This document shows, piece after piece, positions 23,106 through 35,365 of a stretch of DNA of 64,000 bases (position 1 is its first letter; the number at the start of each line of letters is the position of its first letter). The stretch spans positions 186,001 through 250,000 of the forward strand of contig JADNRZ010000027.1 of assembly GCA_015501605.1 (NCBI GenBank), written 5' to 3'. The notes below the pieces were generated by a model. That model saw only the letters and a program-made list of their open reading frames with translations, was not told where the DNA came from and did not search any database. The stretch comes from Panaeolus papilionaceus. Its lineage: Eukaryota > Basidiomycota > Agaricomycetes > Agaricales. A program made the translations under genes and the position numbers.

Positions 23106-26100
23106 GTTTGAGCGTAAGAAGGGAAAGAGGAAGAAGAACAGACTGCTGTGCGCTTAAAGACAAGCTGCAGCTACAGGAGGCAGTCAAATGTGGTGGAGAA
23201 CCGTCAACCAAGGCGCTGTGATAAATCCGAGTTACTGATCATCGACCCACGAGTCACCTCGTGGGAACTCTCCGCAATTTAGGTATGTAATTACTGAAAT
23301 TCGGTCCTTCAACCTCAGGTTTCCTGTCCGGGGTTTCACCTGAGATGCATGTAGGTAGTATCCGTGCTAGATATTAAGTGCGTCATCGAGGAATTTTTCC
23401 TATCGTTGATGACCCTTGCGGGTAAACAGGGATGAATTAGCGCGAAATCAAAACATAAATATATTATTATCATTTACACTACAAGTTGCGACTCGTTACA
23501 AGGCGTGAAACAACATTAGAAATAAACTAAATACGGTCGCATGCCTGATAATCCAGAAAAAAAGCTCTGGGTGGGAACAGGTCAGAGCATGGTGTCTCTT
23601 TCACATACCCACCTCTGTTCCAGACAGGTGACAACGTGGACCAAGACCTATCAATGAGAATTGGGTACGAGTGATATCAGCCGCTCAGTTGGGACCTGAT
23701 TAAACCCCACCATTCTGCATATGGGTCCTATGAAGTCGAGAGGAAGGAAAGCTTACAAAGCTACAAGGAGACGCCCAATAAAATACTGATGCCAAGCAGA
23801 AGAAGAAGCCAACGTGGTGTGGCTAATCACGACGAAAGGACAAGAAAGAAACGAAAATCAGATGGGAAGTAGGATATACCGAGGGTAATCCGAAGTTCAC
23901 GAGAGAAAGCGCACAACAAGGTATAAAACTATCAAAAGGTAGAAGGAATAGGGTTGCGACACACAAGAAGCCACCATCCGCATGTTGCAGATACGTAGTT
24001 AGAAGCCAATAGACACACCTCGGATGGAGCGTTCGAGAGGTTTGGAGTATTATTGAAGCCCGAAGCCTGAAGCCCGAATTAATATTGGAAGTTTGACACG
24101 GAGTGCGCGCCGCGCTCTAGTACTTTGACATTTATTTGACATGTTAGACATCTGACGACATTGGGAGTCGCTTTTAGACTCCCATTAAACTTAGTTTACT
24201 TGATTCTACTGTAGCTTAGCATTCGTTTGTATTCTATTTATTATAGAACCCCTCGAAAGCTATAACTAAGATCAACATGTACCAAATACGAGAGCAAAGT
24301 CGCAGTAACAAACAAATTACAAGTACCCACCAGTAGTTCCGATTCGCAGCGGGGCTTGTGTTCGAATGATATCCACAACTCACCTCTCTATCGACGGTCG
24401 AGGTCATTGATATCCGGTATTTGATTAACACAGAGAAAGGTTTGGAATCTGAATGGGTATTAAAACAAGGTCGAGCCCGCGTTGTCTTGTTTTCGCCAAA
24501 CTGGCTCGATCGCGGCCAACCTCCCTTTGCAGAAAGCACTGTTGACATCGTTTGGACCAGCAAGCGGTACCGTCCTTGTAACAGGCGCTCACCCTTATCT
24601 CTCTCGCACTGTCAAGGTAACCAGGCTAGCTCCCCGTCTCCTATATAATGCATGCTAATTAATATTGAGTCCAAGCACCCCTCAAAGTTCAACTCTGCTT
24701 TGCCTGGCCGTTAGATCATTCTACACAATCCTCTCAACTATCACGTCCAATTGAAGTACACTAAGAAGCAAATACGGGAGGGGGATAAACTCGTCACCGA
24801 GTCTCTTAGCCCTTTCTTCCCCGTCTCCGTAGCAACCAAGCCCAATCCATCTCCCAGTGGTAGGGCGGAAAATTATTGAATCGTTCCGAACGGGATCCCT
24901 GTTCCACTTCCCCTGGCAAGCTCCAATGAGCTCTTTTCTACCAACACCAGTTCATCGAGCCCCAACAGGTCTCCTATCCGTCTTGGAAGGCAAGACACAT
25001 TCTATTTCAAGGACAGGAGTAAGCCTCTCGGACGAGAGGAGCGATTCTATGGTAGCTATATTGCGCTTAGGTTTGATAACAAAGGACCTGCCAAGAAAAC
25101 TTGAACAGAGATATTCACGTTTGCAGATTGTACTTTGAATACGCACAATTAAAGGGCCCAGTCCTAAATATTCTCCTCTCTCCTCTGCTATCCAGGTTTC
25201 CCCTTCTATCATCGCCTTCTATCTTTCTACTCCACAACCCATTATGAGGAAAATATCCTCATAGACCACTACTTCATATATACATCCAAATGTAGCGATG
25301 AGGACGGACTGCGACAGGCACACAATACCTGTTCCAAATGATCAATGAACACAAGTAGACACCTAGCCTAGCTGAGCCTTAAAGAACGAGCTCTAGAGTT
25401 ACTCTACAAGCTATCGAAGTTTGTGTGGCCAATTCAATATAAAAAAAATTCATTTAAACCCGCCCACCAGAGCTACACTATTGAGTTAAATTTTATGTGG
25501 TACGGAGTACTAAAAACGCATTGTTTTGGGTTCTCAGTTATATTTGATTCGTGGTTGATTCCGAGTGTAAAACAGCTCTTGGGTTACGTCAACGAAGATT
25601 ATCGCGTGAACATCTTAGTAACACCTCGTTTAAAAATAGGGCGGATTTGCAAAACCTGTCTCATCTAACAAGAGGCATGTGAGGGAGATGATGAGAGGTC
25701 CAAATTTATAGTCCAGACGAGCAACTGGTGATGCGTCGATACTGAGAATGATCCGAACCAATCGATCATTGGATCAATGATGCGGGGGAACGGCCATCAT
25801 CGTAGCCACGGTAGGTTTCCCAAACAGAAATTCAGCTGCTCGGCGCCCTCGACTCTAACTTGACTCTCCAGGACGCGGCTCCACTTTCCGAATCATGTGT
25901 TGCACATCGGAGCACATCGATGCGTACCCTTGCGTACCTCACATACGTATCACTAAGGACTTTCAAGTGATGTTAATAATACGGGGTATCTGAATCTCAT
26001 AGCCGTCAGAGTCCCCAAAGAATGTAGATGTGGCTATCTTACCCTGGTTAATGAGTCATTGCAACCGAGACCACGAATAATTTCTTCATTCCGCCAAACT

Positions 26101-26223
26101 TGGTAGGAATCTGACATTGTACCTTGCTCAAAGTTGCTAAGCTTGCACTGGGGTGAAAGTATACTGTGAAAGTCAGGCTCCCTGGAGGACAGAAGGCGAC
26201 CCGAATGCGGGTTCCGTAATCCC
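23106..26223. other. Gene-poor intergenic region
   Basis: About 3.1 kb without a gene I can support. A plus-strand stretch near 24541-24617 follows a good acceptor (cctttgcag) and ends at a good donor. It reads KALLTSFGPASGTVLVTGAH and could be an exon of a decayed nucleotide-binding enzyme; no partner exons were found. Other frames (24857-25138 plus, 25423-25668 plus) are featureless. Confidence 0.35.
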
Positions 26224-26231
26224 TATATATA
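26224..26231 (+). promoter_or_regulatory. TATA box for the reductase gene
   Basis: TATATATA lies 61 bases upstream of the ATG at 26292. Confidence 0.5.
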
Positions 26232-26291
26232 TCTTACTGCTTCACCAACCAGACCTACCTTACACTACCACCATCACCACCACTCGCCAAA

Positions 26292-27839
26292 ATGGCCCCC
26301 ATCACCAACGCGCGTGTAATCTTCAACGAAATCCCCGAATGTTTCCCTGAAATCGGAAAGACCCTCATCTATGACACTACTACTCAACAGATCGACCTAG
26401 AGAACGAGACTCTCGATGGCGGTTTCCTCGCAAAAACCCTCAGCCTTTCAGTCGATCCGTACATGAGGGGAAGGATGCGCGATGCCAACGTAGAATCTTA
26501 TCTCGTGAGTAACCCACACAACGACTGAGTTTCCGAGTTTGATGGCAATTTCTTGATTTAATGAAGCCAGCTTATACCCTGGGCCAACCGTGAGGCAATT
26601 CCACCAATCTCAATTCATTGATGCTGAAATTGGTTATCATAGCTTGAATGGATTCGGCGTGAGCGTAGTGGTTCGCTCAGAAAACCCCGAAGTACAAGTT
26701 GGCGATCATTTATACGGGTTCTTCACCAGTGTGTTTACATTCATTCTCTACACTTCCATGAGTGTGAGCCAATTATCATTTATCAAGGTCATTCTCAATA
26801 CTTTGTGGCCAAAAACCTGGCTGGGCTCGAGAAAATTGACAACAAATATAATTTACCTTGGTCTAACTACAACGGAGTTTTGGGGATGCCGGGTTTGTCC
26901 TAATTCAGCAATGGTCTTGAGATCAGACACTCACCGTCTCAAAGGACAAACTGCATACTACGCGTGGCACGAGTACTCTCATGCAAAGCCGGTATGGCTC
27001 TTGGTCTATCTTATCTCATAATCTGAATCATACCTTTCTCTGTGACTTAGGGAGAGACAGTGTTCGTCAGCGCCGGAGCAGGTATGTCGCTGAATTACAA
27101 GTCTCATTAAATATACAAATAACGCGTTTCCTCAGGTCCCGTTGGCTCGTACGTGCATATATATTCCCCAGGATTAAACGATCGCTATGCGCTGACAACT
27201 AAAAACTAGATTCGTTATCCAGCTTGCGAAAGCCCAAGGCCTCAAAGTCATCGCATCTGCTGGATCAGACGACAAGGTTGCATTCCTGAAGGAGATCGAC
27301 ACTGATGTCGCATTCAACTACAAGACCACAAACACACTGGATGTCCTTAAACGCGAAGGTGGGATCGACATCTTCTGGGATAATGTAGGCGGACCGACAC
27401 TCGAAGCCGCTCTTGAGGCTGCCAAACTCAACGGTCGCTTTATTGTATGTCTTTGCTTCAACTCTTCGTGCATGAATCTCATCATTCTTCAGGAATGTGG
27501 CATGATTTCCGGATATAACTCGGACGGTGTTCCTGTCAGGGTAGGTGCTCGTTGCATACTACCCTCAGCAGCTATACAACTAACATCGTATCCTCGCGCT
27601 CGCAGAATCTGCATCACATCTTCTCAAAATCCCTGACCTTGTCGGGTTTCATTGTCGGGCGTCTCGCTGATAGATGGGGAAAGAAGTTCCGTGAAGAGAT
27701 CCCACCCAAAGTGGCCAGTGGCGAGATCAAGCACCGTGAGCAGGTATACGAAGGGCTCGACAAGTTGCCACAGGCCATACTCGATGTACAGCAAGGACGT
27801 AATACAGCAAAGGTTATCGTCAAAGTAGCCATACAGTAA
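26292..27839 (+). CDS. NADPH-dependent medium-chain reductase (leukotriene B4 12-hydroxydehydrogenase / prostaglandin reductase-like)
   Basis: Ten exons: 26292-26504, 26567-26589, 26643-26728, 26788-26892, 26945-26991, 27051-27081, 27136-27148, 27210-27444, 27493-27540 and 27606-27839. They give 344 residues, the family norm. N-terminal domain features include LSLSVDPYMRGRM and LNGFGVSVVVRSENPEVQVGDHLYG. The NADP-binding turn VSAGAGPVGS is assembled from exons 6, 7 and 8, followed by QLAKAQGLKVIASAGSDDK. Then come FWDNVGGPTLEAAL, ECGMISGYN and a conserved end with QGRNTAKVIVKV. Zinc ligands are absent, as expected of this zinc-free branch of MDR enzymes, which reduce alkenals, enones or related carbonyls in the cytosol. 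The exact substrate cannot be told. Exon 7 is only 13 bases long. Confidence 0.9.
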
Positions 27840-28415
27840 AGATTCAAAGATATGTGTACTATTATTATTGGATGACAGCACAAAAGAAAGCAACTAGACC
27901 TGCCTTACATTATGTGGCTAGGGCTTTTACGATTGGCAAAGTTCTGTGTTTCTGGCCGAAAATGACTATTTTTCTAAACTTGAATGGTATGCTAGAATGT
28001 AGTGAGAGATTTATGAGGTGATTGGTAGGATCTCTTCTCTAGGTCTATCCACTGTATGTGCGCCGCAAAGCCGACCTAGGTGTCTCATTATATTATCGGA
28101 TATTAAACCCGGGAGTTCTATATTTTGTCAAGTCGACGTTTAAAATGATACTTCCCTGACCCAGCGCTAAATGCGACTTCGAGTTGTAGGAAGTCTTCCG
28201 CTCAAACTTTATCCAAAGCACCCTCATTTCTCGCTACATCTTGAATGGGTTGAATATTGGCAGAATTGAAGTTTATTCGATTCTCCGATTGTGCTATTCC
28301 ACTCCAAGGACTAAGCCTCAGTCGTAAACCTGATTTATGGGTGCATATAGCGAACGTATAAATATGCAGTGAGCAGTTGGGAGCGGAAAATAAACATCTT
28401 CCGTGCAATCCTGAC
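27840..28415. other. Intergenic region
   Basis: This is the 3' flank of the reductase gene and the promoter of the first lipase. A TATA-like tataaata lies near 28357, about 60 bases before the lipase ATG. Confidence 0.45.
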
Positions 28416-30126
28416 ATGCATTCAGCCTTAGCCCTCACGTACTTGGCGCTCGTTTGTCTTTTCTGGGGAGTTACTGCCTCTCCAATAGACTCTGAAGTGA
28501 ACGCGGAGTTGGCTGAGAGTAATATCCCCGCTCGTGAGTCTACATTCGACATCCTCCCTTCTTTTCAATGAAAGCAACTTCATGACTCATCCCCCTTGTC
28601 AGCTCTTTATGATACCTTGACTTGGTACTTCAAATGTGCGTGGATTACGCATTCAGTTGCTACAAGCCCTGATTTTGTTCTTAGACGCCTCCTCTGCCTA
28701 TACTCCATTCACCGCATGTGCACGCCCGAACGGTAACACGCGTGTAACTGGGGTAGGTCATCGCGTGTCTGTATCTGATCACAGGTGTTCGAGCTGACCA
28801 CATCATTTACTCTTCGCATCAAATGTCGATAGATATGGGATCTTCTTACGGATACCCAAGGCTTCATCGCTCGGGACGATAATAGGAAAGAGATTGTCGT
28901 CTCATTCCGTGGCACGTATGTTCTGGTTCCGCATATGTACCCCCTGTTAGCCTCAACTAATCGGAACATTTAGTACATCCCCCATTGACATCCTTACCGA
29001 TATCAACATATTTCAAGTTCCATTTGTCTCTCCGGGCGTTTCAGCACCAGGTAGTTCATCCCATGCTACTTTGTCCAGGGTTACATTGACGTTGTTTCAA
29101 GGTGACGTGCGCGTTCATAAGGGGTTCCTCAAATCGTGAGCTGAACCTGATAGCTGTCAGAAGTTCAAAGTCCTGACGATAGCTCATTTATCCGTAGGTG
29201 GAACGCGGTTGCCCCATCCGTCATCCAAACTGTGAGGGCACAGCTTTCTGGTAGAACGGGATACTCCATCGTCACCACTGGTCACTCTTTGGGTGGTAAA
29301 TTAATCTAATTGCCTGACAATTACTGAAAAACGCTTCTCACAATTACATTAATATCCAGGAGCCCTTTCTAGTATTTCAGCCGTAGCTCTGAAATCAAAC
29401 TTCCCCAACGTGTATGTGTCAGCCTGTTCTGAGTCGCTTGTCCCGTAGTTTCTGACTTCAAGATGTTGTACTAAGACCCGTCAGGATGTATACCTATGGC
29501 CAGCCCAGGTATAGAATTTATTATTTTAGACTATGGGTCCCCTGAACTCATATTTTAATGTCACCAGGACTGGAAATCCATCGTACGCGAGTTGGATTAA
29601 CGCTAACTTTGGTACTGGGAAGGCATTCCGAGGTAAACATTGTTGTTGTGCACATCTCGATCGCCAGTTCACGAGATTTCATTCTGTTTATTAACCCAGT
29701 TACCCATACTACGGATCCGTGAGTTAATTCTGATGTTTAGTTAATAGGAACTGACCCCATTTCTCGCAGCGTTGTCCAAATACCAACAAAGGCGATGGGT
29801 TTCGCCCACCACGGTACGAATTTTCCTGGCCCATACTTACTCCTTCACTCCTTAACAGAACATATACGAGCTTACAAACCATAATATTAGGCGTTGAATA
29901 TTGGATTAGACGCGATCTAGCAAGCCCCGCCAATGTCGACAGCTGTAACCCGAACGGTGAAGACAAAAATTGCTCAGACAAGGTTCCGCTACTGCTTGCC
30001 GCTGCTCTACTCCCAGCTCACCTCGTCGTAAGTCATCAGCATACATGTATTCCAAACGCTGACGAGTGTATTAATGTAACAAAACAGTATATGAATATCC
30101 CATCTTTCACGCCTTTCTGCATTTGA
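28416..30126 (+). CDS. Secreted class 3 lipase (copy 1)
   Basis: Fourteen exons: 28416-28533, 28603-28635, 28685-28752, 28833-28915, 28974-29050, 29102-29135, 29198-29295, 29360-29411, 29476-29508, 29568-29632, 29700-29718, 29770-29813, 29891-30027 and 30088-30126. They give 299 residues with every phase consistent. The signal peptide is about MHSALALTYLALVCLFWGVTA. Family motifs are FIARDDNRKEIVVSFRGT (oxyanion region), VHKGFLKSW, TTGHSLGGALSS with nucleophile Ser at about 168, RMYTYGQPRTGN, HTTDPVVQIP with the catalytic Asp, and FAHHGVEYWI with the catalytic His. The C-terminus has paired cysteines (CNPNGEDKNC). It resembles the fungal triacylglycerol lipase/feruloyl esterase A group and is expected to be extracellular. 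A paralogue follows about 700 bases downstream. Confidence 0.92.
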
Positions 30127-30829
30127 ATGCTCTGGGAGTTGGGTTTTCTAGCTGGCACTGTTCCCTGAAAGTTAGACTTCATATTCCTGTACTCCAATAC
30201 ATATATTACATAGATTTCAAATCGACAAAGAATGTCCTAGACTGTAAGTAACGATGATAGTTGGTTCGTACATTTGTTGATTCATAAGTTCTCTCTGCTA
30301 TCTGTTCCCAAGGTTTAGCATTTTTCCAAGTCAGACTTCAAAACTAAGCTAAGTATCGGTCGTGTCGTCGAGAAGCCGACCTGTGATAATTCTGGCGTAA
30401 GCAGTAAGGCTTTAGACGAGAAGAGGAGATCATAGAGCCTTCTAAATTGGCTCAAAATTTCGAATTTTAGGCAAGTGATCTATTCAGGAATCACAATATA
30501 TTAATACTACCGCATTCTAGGACTAGAATTTCGCGTTCCTAATTCTGGACTTGTTAAACGAGTCTTAAGTGTTGTATAGTTGTAAAACTTTCAGTCAGAA
30601 AACTGTCAACTTCTCGAACTTCTTAACTCGCTTCTCAATTTATTTCAAGTCAGATAGTAGACGCCAAGAAAGTGTTGTAGCCCGCTCTGGGTTCTCATTA
30701 GACTGACACGCGTCACGTTTCAAAGTCCGGCGCTTAAGCCCCAGCAGAACTTCCACGACGTTAAAAGGTCTCATCTGAATCAAATTGAAATGACTGAGCA
30801 GATCCATAGTTTCGTCCCCGAGTCTGAGA
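30127..30829. other. Intergenic region between the two lipases
   Basis: About 700 AT-rich bases with no open frame of note. It should hold the promoter of the second lipase, but no clear TATA box was seen. Confidence 0.4.
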
Positions 30830-32505
30830 ATGTTGTCGACTGTGCTGTACGCGTCCTTGTTTTACACGTCCCTCTTCCTGGCAGCTACTGCCTTACCCCT
30901 CGATGCGGAGATTGCTGCTGAGCTCGCAGCAAGCAACATCCCTGCTCGTGAGGGTTGCACTCATTAAAAATGTATAACGAAACTAACTCTATAAACGTTA
31001 AAAGCGCTCTACGATTCCCTGACGTGGTACTTCAAATGTGCGTCCTCAATGCCATTATCACTCTCACCGCACGTCTCACACGATCGGCCAGATGCGTCAT
31101 CTGCATATTCTACCACTGGTTGCGCAAAGCCAAACGGAAAGACATTCGTTGCAGCGGTATGTCCTGCGCAATTTAACATTATACCCCCATAATCACCACA
31201 CCTCCCTCACCCCACGAAACCTCAGATTTCAGATGCACCCACCGACACTCAAGGCTACATAGCTCGTGACGATAGCAAGAAGGAAATTGTAATCTCATTC
31301 AGAGGATCGTACGTGAAACAAACCTTTGTTCCGATCTTCGAGCTGCATATTGAAATGCCTTATATACTCCTCAACAAGGACCTCCGTAGCGGACTTCATC
31401 ACCGACGCCAACATTCTGTTCAGTCAATTCGTCTCCCCTGGTGTATCGGCCCCAAGTATTGCCCCTATCGCTACAATGACCTTGGGATTGTCTGACTCTG
31501 AATATAGCTGGTGTCCGCGTTCACAGGGGCTTCCTTAAAGCGTAAGATATGCTCTCCTCAGACGAGACCTGACTCATTCCCATATAGCTGACTGCTCTCC
31601 CTTTGCCAGGTGGAATTCCGTGGCACCCTTCGTAATCAAAACTGTTCAAGCTCAACTTAAGGGGAAAAAGGGGTACTCAATTGTGACAACGGGGCATTCT
31701 CTCGGAGGTCAGCCATAACATGACCTCAGGTCCATAACAGTGTCCACTAACGAGATCTCAGGCGCCCTCTCGAGTATCTCAGCGATGGCACTCAGAGAGA
31801 ACTTTGCCAATGTGTGAGTTCCTATCTTTGAGTTGTCAATTGATTTTACAAGTTGTTCAATAGACCCGTTCGAATGTATACCTATGGTCAGCCTCGGTAA
31901 GATTCGAGGTGACTGTTCTTCTAAGACTCAGCTGAGGCGCGAGATAGAACCGGAAATCAGGACTATGCAACATACATCAACTCAAACTTCGGTTCTGGAA
32001 AGGCTTTCCGAGGTATGAGCTAATTATATGAATAAAAATGATCAGATTAGTGAAACCCATACACCAACCCCTCCCGTTCAGTTACTCACACCACTGACCC
32101 GTAAGTCGTTCTATATTTAAATTTCAAAATCGAACCTCACCACGCATTCAACTTCCAGAGTCGTACAAATCCCGCTCAAGAACATGGGCTACGTTCATCA
32201 CGGTATAGGCTTCACTTTTGACGATGACCTCCTCGCTAACCATTTCTCTTCTTAAATCCCACTCAGGCGTCGAGTACTGGATCAAGAAGGACCCATCCAG
32301 CGCAGTCAACGTTGACGATTGCAAACCACTTGGCGAGGATAAGAATTGCGCGGATCAGATCTCCTTGGTACGCGCATTTGTAGGAACCGACGCTCACCTC
32401 ATCGTCAGTAACCTTTGATACACTGGTGTATGAGTTGGGCTGACTCTGATTCTTTGTACACAGTATATGGGGATTAGGTCGAACACGCCCTTCTGCGCAC
32501 AATAA
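30830..32505 (+). CDS. Secreted class 3 lipase (copy 2)
   Basis: Fourteen exons: 30830-30947, 31005-31037, 31092-31156, 31226-31308, 31379-31455, 31508-31541, 31610-31707, 31762-31813, 31864-31896, 31948-32012, 32082-32100, 32159-32202, 32267-32403 and 32464-32505. They give 299 residues. Twelve of fourteen exons have exactly the same length as in copy 1; exon 3 is one codon shorter and exon 14 one codon longer. A signal peptide (MLSTVLYASLFYTSLFLAATA) is present. The catalytic motifs are intact: TTGHSLGGALSS, HTTDPVVQIP and YVHHGVEYWI. The C-terminal cysteine pair CKPLGEDKNC and the end TPFCAQ are also there. It is expected to be an extracellular esterase or lipase; substrate preference is unknown. 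It is a recent tandem duplicate that appears functional. Confidence 0.92.
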
Positions 32506-33638
32506 TTTGATGAACAACAAGTCATCGTTTGATACTCTAGATTTAGAGCATGTTCACGAACCACCAATACATTGCGCATAGTAAATGTCGAGAATATGCT
32601 TGTGTGGGCGACCACGAGAGCACAAGACCCAGTACAGCCAGAAGTTCAGAAAAACAAGCTAAGTGTTTCAAGCAGACAGAGATATGGCTCGAAGAGTATC
32701 CCAGAAATTCGGTGAATATTGAAATCCAACAAGTTCCAACATCAAGCCCAGGTTTTAACGGCATGAGCTCTACTCCAGTCCGTCGTCTAGACCCATGTCC
32801 CAACAAATGATTTCACAAGCTTCAAGATGAGCGGATTGAAAGATATAGAAAGAACCATAATGGACTATAGTCGTTGCATTGTCATGTTGATGGGACGAGG
32901 TGTGACGACGGAGCCAATGTTCCGTTGGTCCGTGCACCGATTTTCAATGTGCAGTCACGTGTATCAGCACCCCGAACTCCCGGTCTAGGGTCCTCACCAA
33001 CACCGGCGTCTTTGTCTTTTATTCCACTCAACCACCAAACGGAACATGGTCTTCTCAACATATCCTGATTAAATAGCGACTATCGTGTCATCAATTCAAA
33101 AGCCGACCACAGATCGCTCATCAGGCATTGCGGTCATGCTTACAACACTCATGCTGATTATTTCGAACGATAGAATGAGATGAGTTAAACTTGAAAAATT
33201 GGATTATGTGACACCAGTTGATGAATATTCCAACTCTGATAATGTTGCTATGGTTCTTTAGGAATCGGATAACAAACATCCTAGTGATAACTCAACGATA
33301 ACTGTTGACTCGGCAAACTATTTGCACTATGTCTTAATTCCTTAGAATACAACGTATCTCGGCTCTTTGGTCGGAACAATGACCCCAATGTGCCGCTTAG
33401 CGTGTGGATGCACTTCACCGACAGACCAATGGTCCAGTTTTGGTCGCAACATTAATCACAATAATGATCCTGGTGATATAAATAGAGAAGTCACCGGTGC
33501 AAGATCCTCTCATCACCCTCTCCCCAATATTCTCAATCATTGCATCACGCGGTTTATAAAAATCTGAGCAACCCGATGGCTTTCACGCAAGTACTGGTTT
33601 AAAGGATGACAAGGGCTAGTTACTTACCCTTTCATTAG
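32506..33638. other. Intergenic region
   Basis: About 1.1 kb with no supported gene. A TATA-like tttataaaaa near 33552-33561 is followed by an ATG at 33576 that could start the uncertain gene described at 33639, but the spacing is too short to be convincing. Confidence 0.35.
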
Positions 33639-34339
33639 AAATAACGAAGCTACTATCGACCGGCCATTTAGCCCACCAGTCGAAGCTCAGTCGAGTGTAG
33701 CAGTTAATCTTGCGGTTTGTCGCCAGATCTGATGGACATAAAATGAGGCGCATAAGCTAACCAACTCATTCAGAGCACAGAAACGAATGAAGCCTATAGA
33801 AACTGGGATGATGACCCCGAAATCCAAAAATTGCTAGAGGATGTGGACCAGTACCTCAAAGCGCGGGCTTGGTTGGAGGAAAACGAACAAAAGTATGTCA
33901 TTTGCTTCTCATAGCATTGGAAGTTACTCATGGTGGTTATCCTTTCAATAGTCCGTTCATGATTTCCGACACGCTCGAGAATAAGCGTGCCTTTCTTTCA
34001 CTTTCCGAGTCGCGGATTCTCGAACGTCAGGCGACTCTTACTCTACCACCGCTATTATTAGTATCGAGTAACGGGGGTGATACAAGTATTCATCCTAGTA
34101 AATGCTGGTTCTTTGAGCCATCTAGGCTTGCAAGGGACCCTGAGGGAACCATTATTCAGGGCAGTGTGCAACTATTCCACCCAAATCGGACATTTACCGT
34201 TGTCAAATCTCAGAAGACGCTCGAGGCGTCAAGAAAGCAGACTCACGAGGAAGAGGTAGCTGATCTTCTAAGAATGTACAAGGGGGGCATTGGACCTCAA
34301 GGGACGGTCATATGCGATAGCCGTGGTAACCCAATATAA
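33639..34339 (+). CDS. Unrecognised split gene, start and end uncertain
   Basis: Three stretches join in frame through good splice sites: 33639-33714, 33774-33892 and 33952-34339. They read NNEATIDRPFSPPVEAQ, then NWDDDPEIQKLLEDVDQYLKA, then an Arg/Leu/Ser-rich part with SLSESRILERQATLTLPPLL and the charged HEEEVADLLRMYKGG before a stop. The composition is protein-like and acidic in the middle. I do not recognise the family. The first exon was not identified. A further open stretch at about 34481-34649 (reading DFIEASVRGTPHDNDGPFVW) follows a good acceptor and may be the true last exon. In that case the stop at 34339 lies in an intron or a frame has shifted. It may be a real gene or a decaying one. 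Confidence 0.35.
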
Positions 34340-34649
34340 AGACTTGGATCTGGTGCCCTTTATCCTTACTATCAATGGATATCAAAGACTAGTATCATCA
34401 GTATGCTGTATAAATACTTACATTATGCCTTTTATGCGATATGATTACATTTTTCTTTATCTCTGGGTCATAAAGGCGAAGGATTTTATTGAAGCCAGTG
34501 TGCGAGGGACTCCCCACGACAATGATGGTCCCTTTGTATGGGCAGGATGTGCATGGGCCACAGTCCACGACCATTCATCGAAACGCGAACCTGTATTACC
34601 ATCGAGAGGGTTTATTGTGATTCACAAAGCTACACGTCGTTCAACGTGA

Positions 34650-35163
34650 ACATTTCACAGTCACCAATTGAAATAAACGGCGACTTGGCAATGCTCTGAA
34701 GCGCTTACCATGAGGATAGTCAACGGCTTCAACACAAATGTCGCTCACGCATTGAGTCGCAGTTTTGTTTGACCGCGACCACCCGGCTAACGGACCTACC
34801 AGCCTACATGTCTACACATATCACTGAATGACGCCAGCTTTAGTGCTGAGTCCCTCGAGGTACCGACCTTAGACCTATCCGGTACCAGGTCAAGGTGGTA
34901 CGCCAATAGCCAGCCCTATTGGTGTGCAAAGACCCTAGAGCGGTTATTGTCTCTGATGCTAGGTGGCTGACCGGCCAGAATTTTACAACGAGTATAAAAC
35001 CAGGGTTGGAAAATTCAAGCTCGTTACCGAACTAACTTCGTTGATCCCCCAACAATCGAACTTCTACTACAGCATCGTAGCCTTTTCCAATGCACTCCCA
35101 ATAACATCAGCTTGAAATCCAATCTCCTCATTTATATTATGGGGTAAGTATTCCATTCCGAGC
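34650..35163. other. Intergenic region
   Basis: No gene was recognised. A gtataaaa box occurs near 34992 without an obvious downstream coding region. The last five bases (cgagc) form the left half of a possible target-site duplication. Confidence 0.35.
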
Positions 35164-35365
35164 TGTTGGAATATTACTCGAATATTCTAGTATATACTTT
35201 ACATTTTACTAATATTCGTCTTGGTAGTTACTCTTAGTTTACTACGTAGTAGGAGAACATTCTAGATACAATTTCTCTTCACGTATATAAGGCCTCAAGT
35301 TGGGCCATCTAATATTGAATAACATTCTCTCTTTACTCTACTCTCTATACACTCTGCGCAGAATA
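35164..35365. mobile_element. Candidate solo LTR (copia-like)
   Basis: A block of about 200 bases starts with TGTTGGAATATTACTCG, a start typical of Ty1/copia LTRs. It is AT-rich and has an internal promoter-like TATATAAGG near 35286. It is followed by cgagc (35366-35370), the same five bases that precede it (35159-35163), consistent with a 5-bp target-site duplication. The right end as drawn is AATA instead of the expected CA, so the boundary or the duplication could be wrong. No internal retroelement genes were seen, which fits a solo LTR left by recombination. Confidence 0.4.

Noticed and set aside
24432..24620. Exon-like stretch reading TSFGPASGTVLVTGAH
   Set aside because: It has good splice-like ends but no second exon and no recognised family, so it is not called as a gene.
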